This document shows positions 1-6,027 of a DNA stretch of 7,274 nt, piece after piece (the stretch's first letter is position 1; the number at the start of each line of letters is the position of its first letter). A model generated the notes under the pieces. It was not told the origin of the DNA and searched no databases. It saw nothing but the letters and a program-made list of their open reading frames with translations. The DNA is from RGIG5952 sp045603485 (GTDB taxonomy: Bacteria > Verrucomicrobiota > Kiritimatiellia > RFP12 > JAAYLN01): contig JAZUMF010000020.1 of the NCBI GenBank assembly GCA_045603485.1, positions 1 to 7,274 on the forward strand, in the 5' to 3' direction. The position numbers and the translations under genes were made by a program.

Positions 1-215
1 TGCACCGATTTTCCGAGAAGCCGGCCGAGTTTCGACTCGAAAAGCCCCGATGCCGTCACGCCTTCGATATACGGCTTTAGCGTCGGAAACGCCGCGGGCA
101 GCGGAAAACTTTTGAGCGCCATCAGCAGGCTTACGCCGAGCCTGTCGGCGTTCGCCTTCGCGATCGCGGCGGTCTCGGCGAGCTTATCGAGATCGATTCT
201 GTACTGCGGCTTCAC
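1..215 (-). CDS. nspC: Carboxynorspermidine decarboxylase, N-terminal 71 residues (cut by window edge)
   Basis: This enzyme removes CO2 from carboxynorspermidine or carboxyspermidine, the last step of the aspartate-semialdehyde route to (nor)spermidine. It is a cytoplasmic, PLP-dependent fold III enzyme. The visible translation begins MKPQYRIDLDKLAETA and runs into LLMALKSF, matching the family's 'LLALKCF' block, in which the lysine (K35 here) forms the Schiff base with PLP. It then reads EGVTASGLFESKLG, matching the family's 'DGTTSSSLYEVRLG' block. About four fifths of the protein lies beyond the window. I chose the GTG at 215 because it sits one base after the stop of the preceding reading frame and gives the short N-terminus usual for the family. 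No ATG is available in frame, and the purine-rich AAGGAG at 249-244 is rather far away. This stretch is clearly more GC-rich than the rest of the window, as expected for core genome beside inserted DNA. Confidence 0.85.
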   Translation of the reverse strand, partial: MKPQYRIDLDKLAETAAIAKANADRLGVSLLMALKSFPLPAAFPTLKPYIEGVTASGLFESKLGRLLGKSV

Positions 216-216
216 C

Positions 217-273
217 TTAGGGCACCTTGACGGGATCGAACGTCTCCTTCCAGGGGAGCCCCTGTATTTCCAA
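217..273 (-). pseudogene. 3' remnant of the gene upstream of nspC, possibly carboxynorspermidine synthase
   Basis: One frame ends in TAA at 219-217, one base before the nspC GTG start. It reads LEIQGLPWKETFDPVKVP and has the same GC-rich character as nspC. Extended upstream it passes through the palindrome at 275-287 and stops at an in-frame TAG (294-292), so only the tail of a gene can be present. In many genomes the gene next to nspC is the saccharopine-dehydrogenase-like carboxynorspermidine synthase, and a C-terminal 'GLPW' would fit it, but 18 residues are too few to prove identity. The tight stop/start spacing suggests the two genes were once translationally coupled. The remainder of the gene is not found in the next 7 kb, so it was probably displaced by an insertion or rearrangement. 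Confidence 0.45.
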
Positions 274-274
274 T

Positions 275-287
275 GGGGACAGTCCCC
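275..287. repeat. 13-bp palindrome at the boundary between core and accessory DNA
   Basis: GGGGAC-A-GTCCCC is a perfect inverted repeat with 6-bp arms. It lies exactly where the coding remnant upstream of nspC ends and where base composition changes. Palindromes of the form GGGGACTGTCCCC occur as dispersed intergenic repeats in various bacteria, sometimes near REP-associated tyrosine transposases. That is my recollection and is not shown here. It may mark an insertion or recombination boundary. Confidence 0.5.
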
Positions 288-294
288 CAAGCTA

Positions 295-554
295 TTTCGG
301 GGTAACTCTATCTCAGCTTGGTTATTACTAACTTCAGCATGAACAATGCCAACGCTGTTGGCACTTTTGTCGGCTAACCCACTAGCAATGCCACAATGGC
401 ATTGCGTGGGCACAACTAGCCGACGAATTTGAATCTAATCTTCTTCATCAGTGTTAGTTCTTTCTTTGTTGATTTGTTTCAGGCTACACCCTTACCACCC
501 AGCAAGGGTGCGTTGCCCTCAACATTATTTACTCAAATCCAACATTAAACCTAA
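295..554. other. Non-coding spacer with stacked hairpins
   Basis: No convincing gene is visible on either strand. Short open frames here show no codon bias, no good ribosome binding site and no recognisable product. The stretch holds the hairpins at 345-424 (annotated separately) and a further stem CACCCTT/AAGGGTG at 487-493 and 504-510. That last stem lies about 45 bp downstream of the 555-1484 gene in its transcription direction. It has no T-run after it, so it is a poor intrinsic terminator. Confidence 0.6.
345..424. repeat. Two related hairpins, the second nested in a three-stem structure
   Basis: Hairpin one pairs TGCCAAC (347-353) with GTTGGCA (357-363) around a 3-nt loop. Hairpin two pairs GCAATGCCA (385-393) with TGGCATTGC (397-405) around CAA. 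It is enclosed by CCCAC (378-382) with GTGGG (406-410), and again by GTCGGCTA (369-376) with TAGCCGAC (417-424). This gives 22 paired positions with only small bulges. Both hairpins share CAATGCCA, so they look like diverged copies of one unit. Possible roles are a dispersed BIME-like repeat, an end of a mobile element, or a structured RNA. The integron attC consensus ends (GTTRRRY/RYYYAAC) do not fit well. Confidence 0.6.
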
Positions 555-1484
555 TTACCACGCCCGTGCGTCCTCAAGATTCGTGTCATTGGGTTTTGTG
601 TTGAACCATGACTTCATGCTAAGGCCGATTGCAAGATTCAACTTTTCACCGATGCGCCCATAGTTTGCGCTCGTCACTTGTCCCAGATGGTTTGTTGCCG
701 TGCGTGTACGGAAGATAAGATACTCGTCATCAGGCAGAAGATCGATTTTTACCATTCGATCATTTTTCCGTTCGATTTCAAGAACAAGCGATTTTGAGAA
801 AACGGCATTTGTATTCGCTTCGTATGCATAGGGGAATTTGCTGAACGGCTCCATTTTCGCTCTGTAGAATCCATCGGCGACATTGGGCATGGACAACGTA
901 AGCTTATTCCAGTAGCTGACCGCCCATCCCTCTTCTGGATGCTCTACCGCCTCATAGAGCAATTCCAAATCGGCATGGCGTCCTTGCCCGTATGGCGGAC
1001 ACCATTGAAACATTTCAAGATCAAGTGCAAAGATCGTGTTTGTTGCGGGGAACGGCCAATACTGACGATGATTCAATTTCATGGACGTTGGTAGATGTTT
1101 CTTCTTTAGCGTTGCCGTTGTTTCCACCGTTCCATCAGACCACTTGCGCTGACGCTCTACATCTTTATCGGACAGTGTCTGGAATTTAGGGCTGACCTTG
1201 GTGTCGTAATAGCCCTCCTTGCGAATCCAGGCGTATGCCTCGCCAATGCACCGCCCCTTGGCGGAGAAGCAGCCCTCCGCATCGGTTTTGCCGCGCTTGA
1301 CATCCACCTTTTCAGGTGCGGTGTATAATGTCACGGAGATTGTAGCATCTGGCACGACCTCGCCCACTTCATCAACGACTTTGATTTTCACGTCTACCAA
1401 CGCGCCATCGATGATCGGACTGTATGCGGCGGCGCAAACGCCGCACAAGCAGGCGGCAAATATCCACAAAAGCGATTTTCTCAT
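555..1484 (-). CDS. Secreted protein with carboxypeptidase-regulatory-like beta-sandwich domain
   Basis: The product has 309 residues and no known catalytic function. Residues 1-20 form a signal peptide (MRK, then a hydrophobic stretch ending CAAA before YSP), so it should be exported; an upstream cysteine (FAAC12) makes a lipoprotein possible but weakly supported. Residues 28-96 read as a carboxypeptidase-regulatory-like/CNA-B-type beta sandwich (VDVKIKVVDEVGEVVPDATISV, the TDAEGCF turn, then YAWIRKEGYYDTK). The rest is beta-rich and ends with YLIFRTRTATN, SANYGRI and KPNDTNLE. I associate those motifs with an abundant secreted family of unknown function in Kiritimatiellota-like genomes. The ATG overlaps the stop of the upstream hydrolase as ATGA, which implies translational coupling and a shared mRNA. 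It may be an accessory, binding or immunity partner of that hydrolase. Signal peptide and domain are seen; partnership is inferred. Confidence 0.8.
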   Translation of the reverse strand: MRKSLLWIFAACLCGVCAAAYSPIIDGALVDVKIKVVDEVGEVVPDATISVTLYTAPEKVDVKRGKTDAEGCFSAKGRCIGEAYAWIRKEGYYDTKVSPKFQTLSDKDVERQRKWSDGTVETTATLKKKHLPTSMKLNHRQYWPFPATNTIFALDLEMFQWCPPYGQGRHADLELLYEAVEHPEEGWAVSYWNKLTLSMPNVADGFYRAKMEPFSKFPYAYEANTNAVFSKSLVLEIERKNDRMVKIDLLPDDEYLIFRTRTATNHLGQVTSANYGRIGEKLNLAIGLSMKSWFNTKPNDTNLEDARAW

Positions 1485-2671
1485 TGGTTCAATCCTCCAA
1501 CTTCAACAATCTTTCGAAAAACTGGATGCACGAAGAAATAGGCGACGTTCTTTATGTCCGAATGAAGGAAACGCCCGCCTAATTGTCCGTCATCTGGTCG
1601 TGGCCAAGTGTTTGCCATAAACTCGGTAGAATTCATGTCAAAAGAAGGGATGCGCTTATGCCAAAGATTCGTTCTCCCCGTCGGCGAAGAAAGAGCAGGG
1701 ATGCCCTGCGCAAGGTGGAAATCCGTTTCAAGGCGTGTGGCGTAGGGGTTGTTGATAGATTCGGGATAGGGATTGAAAACGGTGTTTGTTGCGAACACGG
1801 AAGGATCGACAACGGCATTCGCGTCGCTTGGAGACCATACCTTGATACCAAGAGCGTTGCACTTGAAACCCCAGCCCGACCATTCTGTCGTGCCGATAAA
1901 CCCAAGAAGTGACTTGCGCCCTTTCCAGATTTCCTGTTTGTGCCAGGCATATCGCTCTCCCCAATTCCCTGATGGGCTTACCCCGTTATACCATGCGGGA
2001 TTTTGCGAATGTGGGTAAAGTTCCAAAACCTCATCACCCGAAGAATAGAAATTTACCGCTAAAGGCACAACGGCGGCAAACCGTCCGCGCCAAGTCAAAC
2101 GGCTCCTTGCATCTGAGGCATTAAAGAGCTTATGCCAATTTGCCGTCCAACAGGAATTTGTGTAACCTACCCAATCGTTATGAACCAATTTGTTATTTGG
2201 ACTTTCATCTACAAGCGACGGATCGAACGCCTCCGAAGGAATTGCCGAATTAAGCATGATGAGTTTATCAACCTGCATCCCATAATCCTGAATCGCCGCC
2301 GCGGCAACCATCGTTCCTAGACTGTGCGCAATGACAACCTTTCGACCGGGAACACTATTAATGCGCGGAGCAAGAAACGATGCTGTAACAAAAGCATTTG
2401 AGGCGTTTATATGGTAGTTGTAAGATGGTCCAATATCTGATTGCCAGGCGACCGGATAAAACTCCATATTCGCCCCAGCCTGATACAAGCCCTTAAACAT
2501 CACCGCCGCCCAAGCACGAGCATCCTGTTCGCTTACATTCGCACCATGAATGAAAAATACATTTGTTTTTTCCGCAATAGCGGATAGTGACGACAAGAAC
2601 ATCGCAATTGCTGATACAACAAAAGCAATGCGACGAATCTTTGAAAACAGATTATACTGGATATATTTCAT
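1481..2671 (-). CDS. Secreted alpha/beta hydrolase (lipase/esterase-like)
   Basis: The product has 396 residues. Residues 1-33 are a signal peptide (KIRR, a hydrophobic core, cleavage after AIA and before EKTN), so it acts outside the cytoplasm. The fold follows the alpha/beta hydrolase order: strand and oxyanion loop VFFIHGAN (38-45), nucleophile elbow IAHSLGT with S117, likely acid D213 in FYSSGDEVLELYP, and likely base H370 in GGRFLHSDIKNVAY. An ordered Ser-Asp-His triad supports an active enzyme. Substrate is unknown: lipid, ester or thioester cannot be told apart from the sequence, and a long insert (about 215-365) probably forms a lid. It is first in a two-gene unit and overlaps the next secreted protein by 4 bp. 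The start is the first ATG, with a TAGGA directly against it and a TATAAT about 15 bp upstream. The signal peptide needs this start, since the next Met is at residue 24. Confidence 0.85.
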   Translation of the reverse strand: MKYIQYNLFSKIRRIAFVVSAIAMFLSSLSAIAEKTNVFFIHGANVSEQDARAWAAVMFKGLYQAGANMEFYPVAWQSDIGPSYNYHINASNAFVTASFLAPRINSVPGRKVVIAHSLGTMVAAAAIQDYGMQVDKLIMLNSAIPSEAFDPSLVDESPNNKLVHNDWVGYTNSCWTANWHKLFNASDARSRLTWRGRFAAVVPLAVNFYSSGDEVLELYPHSQNPAWYNGVSPSGNWGERYAWHKQEIWKGRKSLLGFIGTTEWSGWGFKCNALGIKVWSPSDANAVVDPSVFATNTVFNPYPESINNPYATRLETDFHLAQGIPALSSPTGRTNLWHKRIPSFDMNSTEFMANTWPRPDDGQLGGRFLHSDIKNVAYFFVHPVFRKIVEVGGLNQ

Positions 2672-2692
2672 TCCTATTTGCCATATATTATA
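2672..2692 (-). promoter_or_regulatory. -10 box and adjacent AGGA for the hydrolase gene
   Basis: On the minus strand TATAAT (2692-2687) is a perfect -10 hexamer. The ATG follows 15 bp later, so the untranslated leader would be only about 8-10 nt. A TAGGA (2676-2672) abuts the start codon, closer than an ideal Shine-Dalgarno. No good -35 is visible at 16-18 bp spacing. This implies near-leaderless translation or a start used with a weak ribosome site. Confidence 0.45.
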
Positions 2693-2724
2693 GCAAAAGA
2701 GAGGCTTAGAAGTTTAGACCAAGG

Positions 2725-2750
2725 AATACACGAAATACAGAAATACACGA
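2725..2750. repeat. Short tandem repeat AATACACGA/AATACAGA/AATACACGA
   Basis: Three 8-9 bp units stand head to tail, differing by one base and one deletion. Phrases like 'aatacacgaaatacacgaaa' recur between genes in several environmental bacterial genomes (recollection). It probably belongs to the same dispersed repeat as the inverted repeat just to the right. Confidence 0.55.
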
Positions 2751-2781
2751 AAGAGGGGAATGGGGAAGAGGAAAGTGTGGA

Positions 2782-2872
2782 TTTTTATCACAGAGACTCA
2801 GAAGCACAAAGAGCCAGCTTTGTACACATCCCCGCCCTGTGCCTCACTGCCTTAGTGCCTTTGTGTTAAAAA
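2782..2872. repeat. Imperfect inverted repeat of the 'cacagag / ctttgtgttaaaaa' type
   Basis: The left arm (2782-2813) begins TTTTTATCACAGAGACTCAG. The right arm (about 2839-2872), read on the opposite strand, begins TTTTTAACACAAAGGCACTA. The arms align with scattered mismatches over about 30 bp. Similar sequence is common between genes in PVC and other environmental bacteria (recollection). The 3' side is A-rich rather than T-rich when read rightward, so it is not a standard terminator for rightward transcription. Confidence 0.6.
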
Positions 2873-2956
2873 AGAAAATGAAAATTCTATGCGGAAAAAC
2901 TCTAAACTCCAACTAACTCTTCCCCATTGGAAATTGAAAATTAGATGCATTAAAGC

Positions 2957-3910
2957 TTAATACTTGGCTAATGACAAGAAAAGTGAAATAACGGAAAGTA
3001 CAAAACTTATTATCACCGTAATCTTCATCCAAAGAGGGATTTTTGTGCTTTCAAGTTTTTTAACACGTATAGAAAGGTCATCTAATCGCTTGTCATGTTG
3101 AATATCCTTAGCGTCCTTATCATCCAAGCGTTCGTCATGCCTCTTGTCTTTCTCGTCTTTTTCATTTAATCGCCTATCATGCTCAACATCTTTAGCGTCT
3201 TTATCGTTCAAGCGTTTATCATGCTCTTCGTCTTTTGCCGCCTGTCTTTCCAGTTCTTGATCTTGCAACACATTCTTTTCTTTGTTTTTCTGAATTGAAT
3301 CCTTATTTATAGAAATCAACTCAGCCTGTTCTCGTTGATTTGCACCTAACCTCTCTTGCCTTTCAAGAATATCGCGCTGCTCGTTAAGTTGCATCATTAA
3401 TGATTCAAGTTCCTGACGTGCTAATTCATTTATCTGTGCCTCGCTGTCGCCACGCAAGCGGGCCTCTAATTCTCTTACTACCACTCTATTTTTTGCCAAT
3501 GAAGCACATCCTAAGACAAACAAACCACGGAGAACTTTCATAACATCAGAAAGATAATCAAATGTCAACTTCTGTGCTTCAGAAAATGTTTCTATTGCTT
3601 TTGCCTGTGCAATACCCGACGTCTGTAATGCTTGAATAACTGCCCGCTCGTGCTTAGCTTTTTCAAAAAGTCCAAATGTAGCTTTTTTATTTTCAGCATT
3701 CCTAGCTTCTTCTGCCGCAAGCCGCCCAGCCTTTTCTGAAGCATCAACCTTCTTCGAAAGTTCTTGTAGTTGATTTATGCATTTTTCAATGTAAGATGGG
3801 ATTTCAGATAGCGTAATCTCAGATGTTTGTTTCACTTCTGGATCAAGTATTTCATTTGTGCTCACGATTGGCAATACAATTTTACGTATTGAGTCAAACA
3901 TGTTTATCAT
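2957..3910 (-). CDS. Coiled-coil protein with four 14-residue repeats and a C-terminal membrane anchor
   Basis: The product has 317 residues and no assigned function. Residues 35-120 are Ala/Glu/Lys-rich helix (SEKAGRLAAEEARNAENKKA and on). Residues 123-200 contain VMKVLRGLFVLGCASLAKNR, then RELEARLRG, ELARQELE and further long coiled coil. Residues 223-278 are four consecutive 14-residue units of the type KDAKDVEHDRRLNE, with His at 230, 244, 258 and 272. Residues 293-313 (LWMKITVIISFVLSVISLFL) are a single hydrophobic helix followed only by AKY, so this is a tail-anchored protein with its bulk in the cytoplasm. A good AAAGGA lies 7 bp before the chosen ATG. It starts 18 bp after the 556-aa gene, so the two are surely cotranscribed. 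I have an impression of similar proteins with variable 'EKDxEHDxRL' repeats in gut bacteria; it is unverified. It could be a scaffold or sensor for the membrane partner. Confidence 0.85.
   Translation of the reverse strand: MINMFDSIRKIVLPIVSTNEILDPEVKQTSEITLSEIPSYIEKCINQLQELSKKVDASEKAGRLAAEEARNAENKKATFGLFEKAKHERAVIQALQTSGIAQAKAIETFSEAQKLTFDYLSDVMKVLRGLFVLGCASLAKNRVVVRELEARLRGDSEAQINELARQELESLMMQLNEQRDILERQERLGANQREQAELISINKDSIQKNKEKNVLQDQELERQAAKDEEHDKRLNDKDAKDVEHDRRLNEKDEKDKRHDERLDDKDAKDIQHDKRLDDLSIRVKKLESTKIPLWMKITVIISFVLSVISLFLSLAKY
3077..3244 (-). repeat. Four tandem 42-bp coding repeats
   Basis: This DNA encodes the four 14-residue units (two heptads each) of the coiled-coil protein, residues 223-278. 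The units share the pattern K-D-x-K-D-x-x-H-D-x-R-L-[ND]-[DE]. The DNA copies have diverged at synonymous and some non-synonymous sites, so the array is not a recent expansion. Such arrays can vary in copy number between strains. Confidence 0.8.
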
Positions 3911-3928
3911 ATCAGTATCCTTTCTGTT

Positions 3929-5599
3929 TCAGGACAGATACTTTAATCTATCCGCAAGTGTTTTTAAGGTTTCTTTGTTTTCGGTTGAAAATAGACTTCG
4001 ACTCTGAGAGATGCTGTCAAGACACTTTTGATCATCGATAATATCATGACATAAGGAGTGATAATATTCTTCCATTGCAGCATAACAATCACAAATGTTT
4101 TTTGCGGTGTTTTCTGCTGCTATCCACATCTCCCCTTGTTTATAAAGCATACGCGTATTAGTCCATAGAAGGAATTCGTTATTTGCGCCAATAAGTTCAC
4201 CGCATCTCTTGGTGCGCTTAATTCCCATGCCGATATCCGTTGTAATGGCAATTGCGAAGCGGCCAATACCCACAAAATTAACGCGAAGAATCGTATCAGA
4301 CCAGAATTTAGGGTTATAAACATTGAACCCATTTTTTATGCCTGAACGAATTGTAGCATCTCCTATATCACAAGCACAGAATGTTCCTACAGATATCGTC
4401 ATCATTCTTGCGATAGTTCTGTTGTTATAAGGTAGAATTTTTCGCCATTCAATATTTCGGAACCCTTTTTTAGTTTTCACTTCTTGAATAAGTCTGCGAA
4501 TAAAGTAAACACCCCTAACCAACGCTTCATTTATTATAATTGGCACAGTCTGTTTTTTCAGTAAATTTTTAACAGCCCGTTCTGTTCTATAATCAAATTT
4601 ACTGCTAGCTCCTTCAAACAAACTATTAAAAACACCGAGGTTTACTTGATTTTTTCCTGTGCCAATCCCATTCTGATATGCTTTTCGTAAACTTTCTGCA
4701 AAGGCATTGACCGAATTACCGTCTTTATCTTTAGAGTTAAATATCGGCGCGAGTTCCTTAAGTAAAGACATAAACGATCCTGGAAGTCCTGCGCCTCCAT
4801 TTTTTGAATGAGAACTTCCTGCCAAGTCACTCATCCAATGGCCTTTTGCATTTGCTATGGTTTTCGCACAAATTATAAACCAATTAACAACTCCGCAAAA
4901 TAGACGGGAAACAGGCGAATTGCCATACAATTCTCCATAGTCATTTACATCGACATCAATCTCTGGTATCTTAACACCATCGCGATTATGATAAGTAGTT
5001 TTGCCTGTAAATTGAACAATAATGCAGCATATTAAACCAACAATAGTCGGATGATGACAATAATCATCAAGATGGTGCGATGATGCGGAGATTTTACTGT
5101 TATCAATAAATTTCCACTCATTATCACCAGGAAGAGGAAACTTTTTTTCTAAAAATTCAATGGCACCTTGAAGACCTTTACCATTATCTTTATACCCGCA
5201 CTTTTTTGCGAATTCCTCAATTTCTTTGTTTATGTCAGCATTGGCCTTGTCTTTGGCACTTTTGAAATTCCACTCGCCAACATAAATTGAGTCTATTATT
5301 CCTGCTACTACACCACACACTACCGCAGTAATATAATCTATGCCATCACAATGGTTTGTAAGTCGATCAATTTCATTATTAAGAGATTCTATCCTTGCTT
5401 TAATTTTATCGATATGCCTATTTGCATCGTCTATCCCATCTAAGATATCTTGGTGCTGTGAATTTTCTTGCCTTGCACCTGGGGTAATAACTTCAAATTC
5501 GACCTCAAATCCTTGTTGCAAATCAGCAACAGCTTCATGTTGAGACTCAATTTTGAACTGTGCGACCTTAATATCGTTTTCTTCTGATTGAAGCTTCAT
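3929..5599 (-). CDS. Large membrane-associated protein with HHLDDYCHHP motif, function unknown
   Basis: The product has 556 residues and I cannot assign a named family. Residues 5-83 are a helical, probably coiled-coil region (ANRHIDKIKARIESLNNEID). Hydrophobic segments lie at about 88-107 (YITAVVCGVVAGIIDSIYVG), 184-198 (PTIVGLICCIIVQFT), 233-248, and probably 398-413 and 436-453. Between the first two is HHLDDYCHHP (175-184), four His, two Asp and one Cys, a plausible metal or catalytic site. A second compact motif, GHWMSDLAGSS (253-263), follows the third hydrophobic segment and is succeeded by GGAGLPGSFMSLLKEL. Many scattered cysteines suggest a cytoplasmic or redox-sensitive context. The ATG at 5599 is the only available start, because the upstream frame is closed by TGA, and no clear ribosome binding site precedes it. 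It lies between the small membrane protein gene and the coiled-coil gene and is AT-rich. Confidence 0.85.
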   Translation of the reverse strand: MKLQSEENDIKVAQFKIESQHEAVADLQQGFEVEFEVITPGARQENSQHQDILDGIDDANRHIDKIKARIESLNNEIDRLTNHCDGIDYITAVVCGVVAGIIDSIYVGEWNFKSAKDKANADINKEIEEFAKKCGYKDNGKGLQGAIEFLEKKFPLPGDNEWKFIDNSKISASSHHLDDYCHHPTIVGLICCIIVQFTGKTTYHNRDGVKIPEIDVDVNDYGELYGNSPVSRLFCGVVNWFIICAKTIANAKGHWMSDLAGSSHSKNGGAGLPGSFMSLLKELAPIFNSKDKDGNSVNAFAESLRKAYQNGIGTGKNQVNLGVFNSLFEGASSKFDYRTERAVKNLLKKQTVPIIINEALVRGVYFIRRLIQEVKTKKGFRNIEWRKILPYNNRTIARMMTISVGTFCACDIGDATIRSGIKNGFNVYNPKFWSDTILRVNFVGIGRFAIAITTDIGMGIKRTKRCGELIGANNEFLLWTNTRMLYKQGEMWIAAENTAKNICDCYAAMEEYYHSLCHDIIDDQKCLDSISQSRSLFSTENKETLKTLADRLKYLS

Positions 5600-5617
5600 A
5601 TAAAATGACTTGCTATT

Positions 5618-5646
5618 GCTACTATCTCATTTGCCGGGATAGTAGC
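5618..5646. promoter_or_regulatory. Dyad between the 120-aa gene and the 556-aa gene
   Basis: GCTACTATC (5618-5626) and GATAGTAGC (5638-5646) form a perfect 9-bp inverted repeat, extendable by two pairs toward a 7-nt loop. It sits in the 65-bp gap between the 120-aa gene stop (5665) and the ATG of the 556-aa gene (5599). No T-run follows on the minus strand, so a standard intrinsic terminator is unlikely. It may be an operator or an RNA hairpin that sets the ratio of the two products. Confidence 0.6.
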
Positions 5647-5664
5647 GTTCTCGTTTATACTAAA

Positions 5665-6027
5665 TCATTTACCTGTTGCCACATATTCAACCTGAATGTC
5701 CGAGCCGAACATTTCCTTGACGATTTCGTAGTCTGGATCTTTTGTCGCAAGATTGTGAGCGCCAACCGCAGCTGCGGCAGCTGCCGCGCTCCCAAGTGTA
5801 AGGACCGAAAGCGCTCCAATTGCCCATCCGCGATTCGCTGTCCTTACACGGCATTTCATACCAGTCGACTCTATGGCCCGCTCAACCATCTCGACTGCCA
5901 AAGACTGTTTTCCGGACGGAACGTCAACGATGGCAAACGAAGACTTTTCAGCGATCAATGTTGTAACTTTCGCTTCCAACGACTCCCATCCGTTGAATGT
6001 GACGACCTGCAATTTTGTTGTTGCCAT
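5665..6027 (-). CDS. Small protein with one membrane segment, function unknown
   Basis: The product has 120 residues. Residues 1-63 look like a small alpha/beta domain (KLQVVTFNGWESLEAKV, FAIVDVPSGK, MKCRVRTA). A single hydrophobic segment follows at about 66-90 (GWAIGALSVLTLGS, then seven alanines and VGAHNLA). The C-terminal tail is KDPDYEIVKEMFGSDIQVEY. I have an impression that 'AHNLA...NPDYEI' tails recur in small bacterial proteins of unknown function; this is unverified. The frame is open for 13 more codons upstream, but I chose the ATG at 6027 because GAGGAG lies 9 bp before it, whereas the upstream Met (6066) has no such site. It is the first gene of the putative three-gene unit. A TTGACA lies at 6114-6109, but no good -10 follows it. 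Confidence 0.75.
   Translation of the reverse strand: MATTKLQVVTFNGWESLEAKVTTLIAEKSSFAIVDVPSGKQSLAVEMVERAIESTGMKCRVRTANRGWAIGALSVLTLGSAAAAAAAVGAHNLATKDPDYEIVKEMFGSDIQVEYVATGK

Larger units (their letters stand above)
2672..2956. other. Repeat-rich spacer between the hydrolase gene and the coiled-coil gene
   Basis: These 285 bp contain no gene that I can support. They hold low-complexity, repeat-like text: AATACACGA-type tandem units (2725-2750), a long imperfect inverted repeat (2782-2872) and AT-rich phrases such as TTGGAAATTGAAAATTAG (2928-2945). I see no strong intrinsic terminator for the coiled-coil gene that ends at 2957. The hydrolase promoter lies at the left edge. Confidence 0.6.

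Noticed and set aside
275..287. LexA-type operator
   Set aside because: The GGGGACAGTCCCC palindrome lacks the spacing and core of known SOS boxes, and no gene starts next to it in a suitable position.
345..424. Integron attC site
   Set aside because: Nested pairing is suggestive, but the required GTTRRRY and RYYYAAC core ends are not found at the stem termini, and no integrase or cassette array is visible.
1219..1620. 133-codon plus-strand frame spanning the junction of the two secreted-protein genes
   Set aside because: It is antisense to two well-supported genes with signal peptides and motifs, and it has no recognisable domain.
2839..2873. Intrinsic terminator at the right arm of the inverted repeat
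   Set aside because: Read rightward the stem is followed by an A-run rather than a T-run, the arms are imperfect and far apart, and no rightward gene precedes it.
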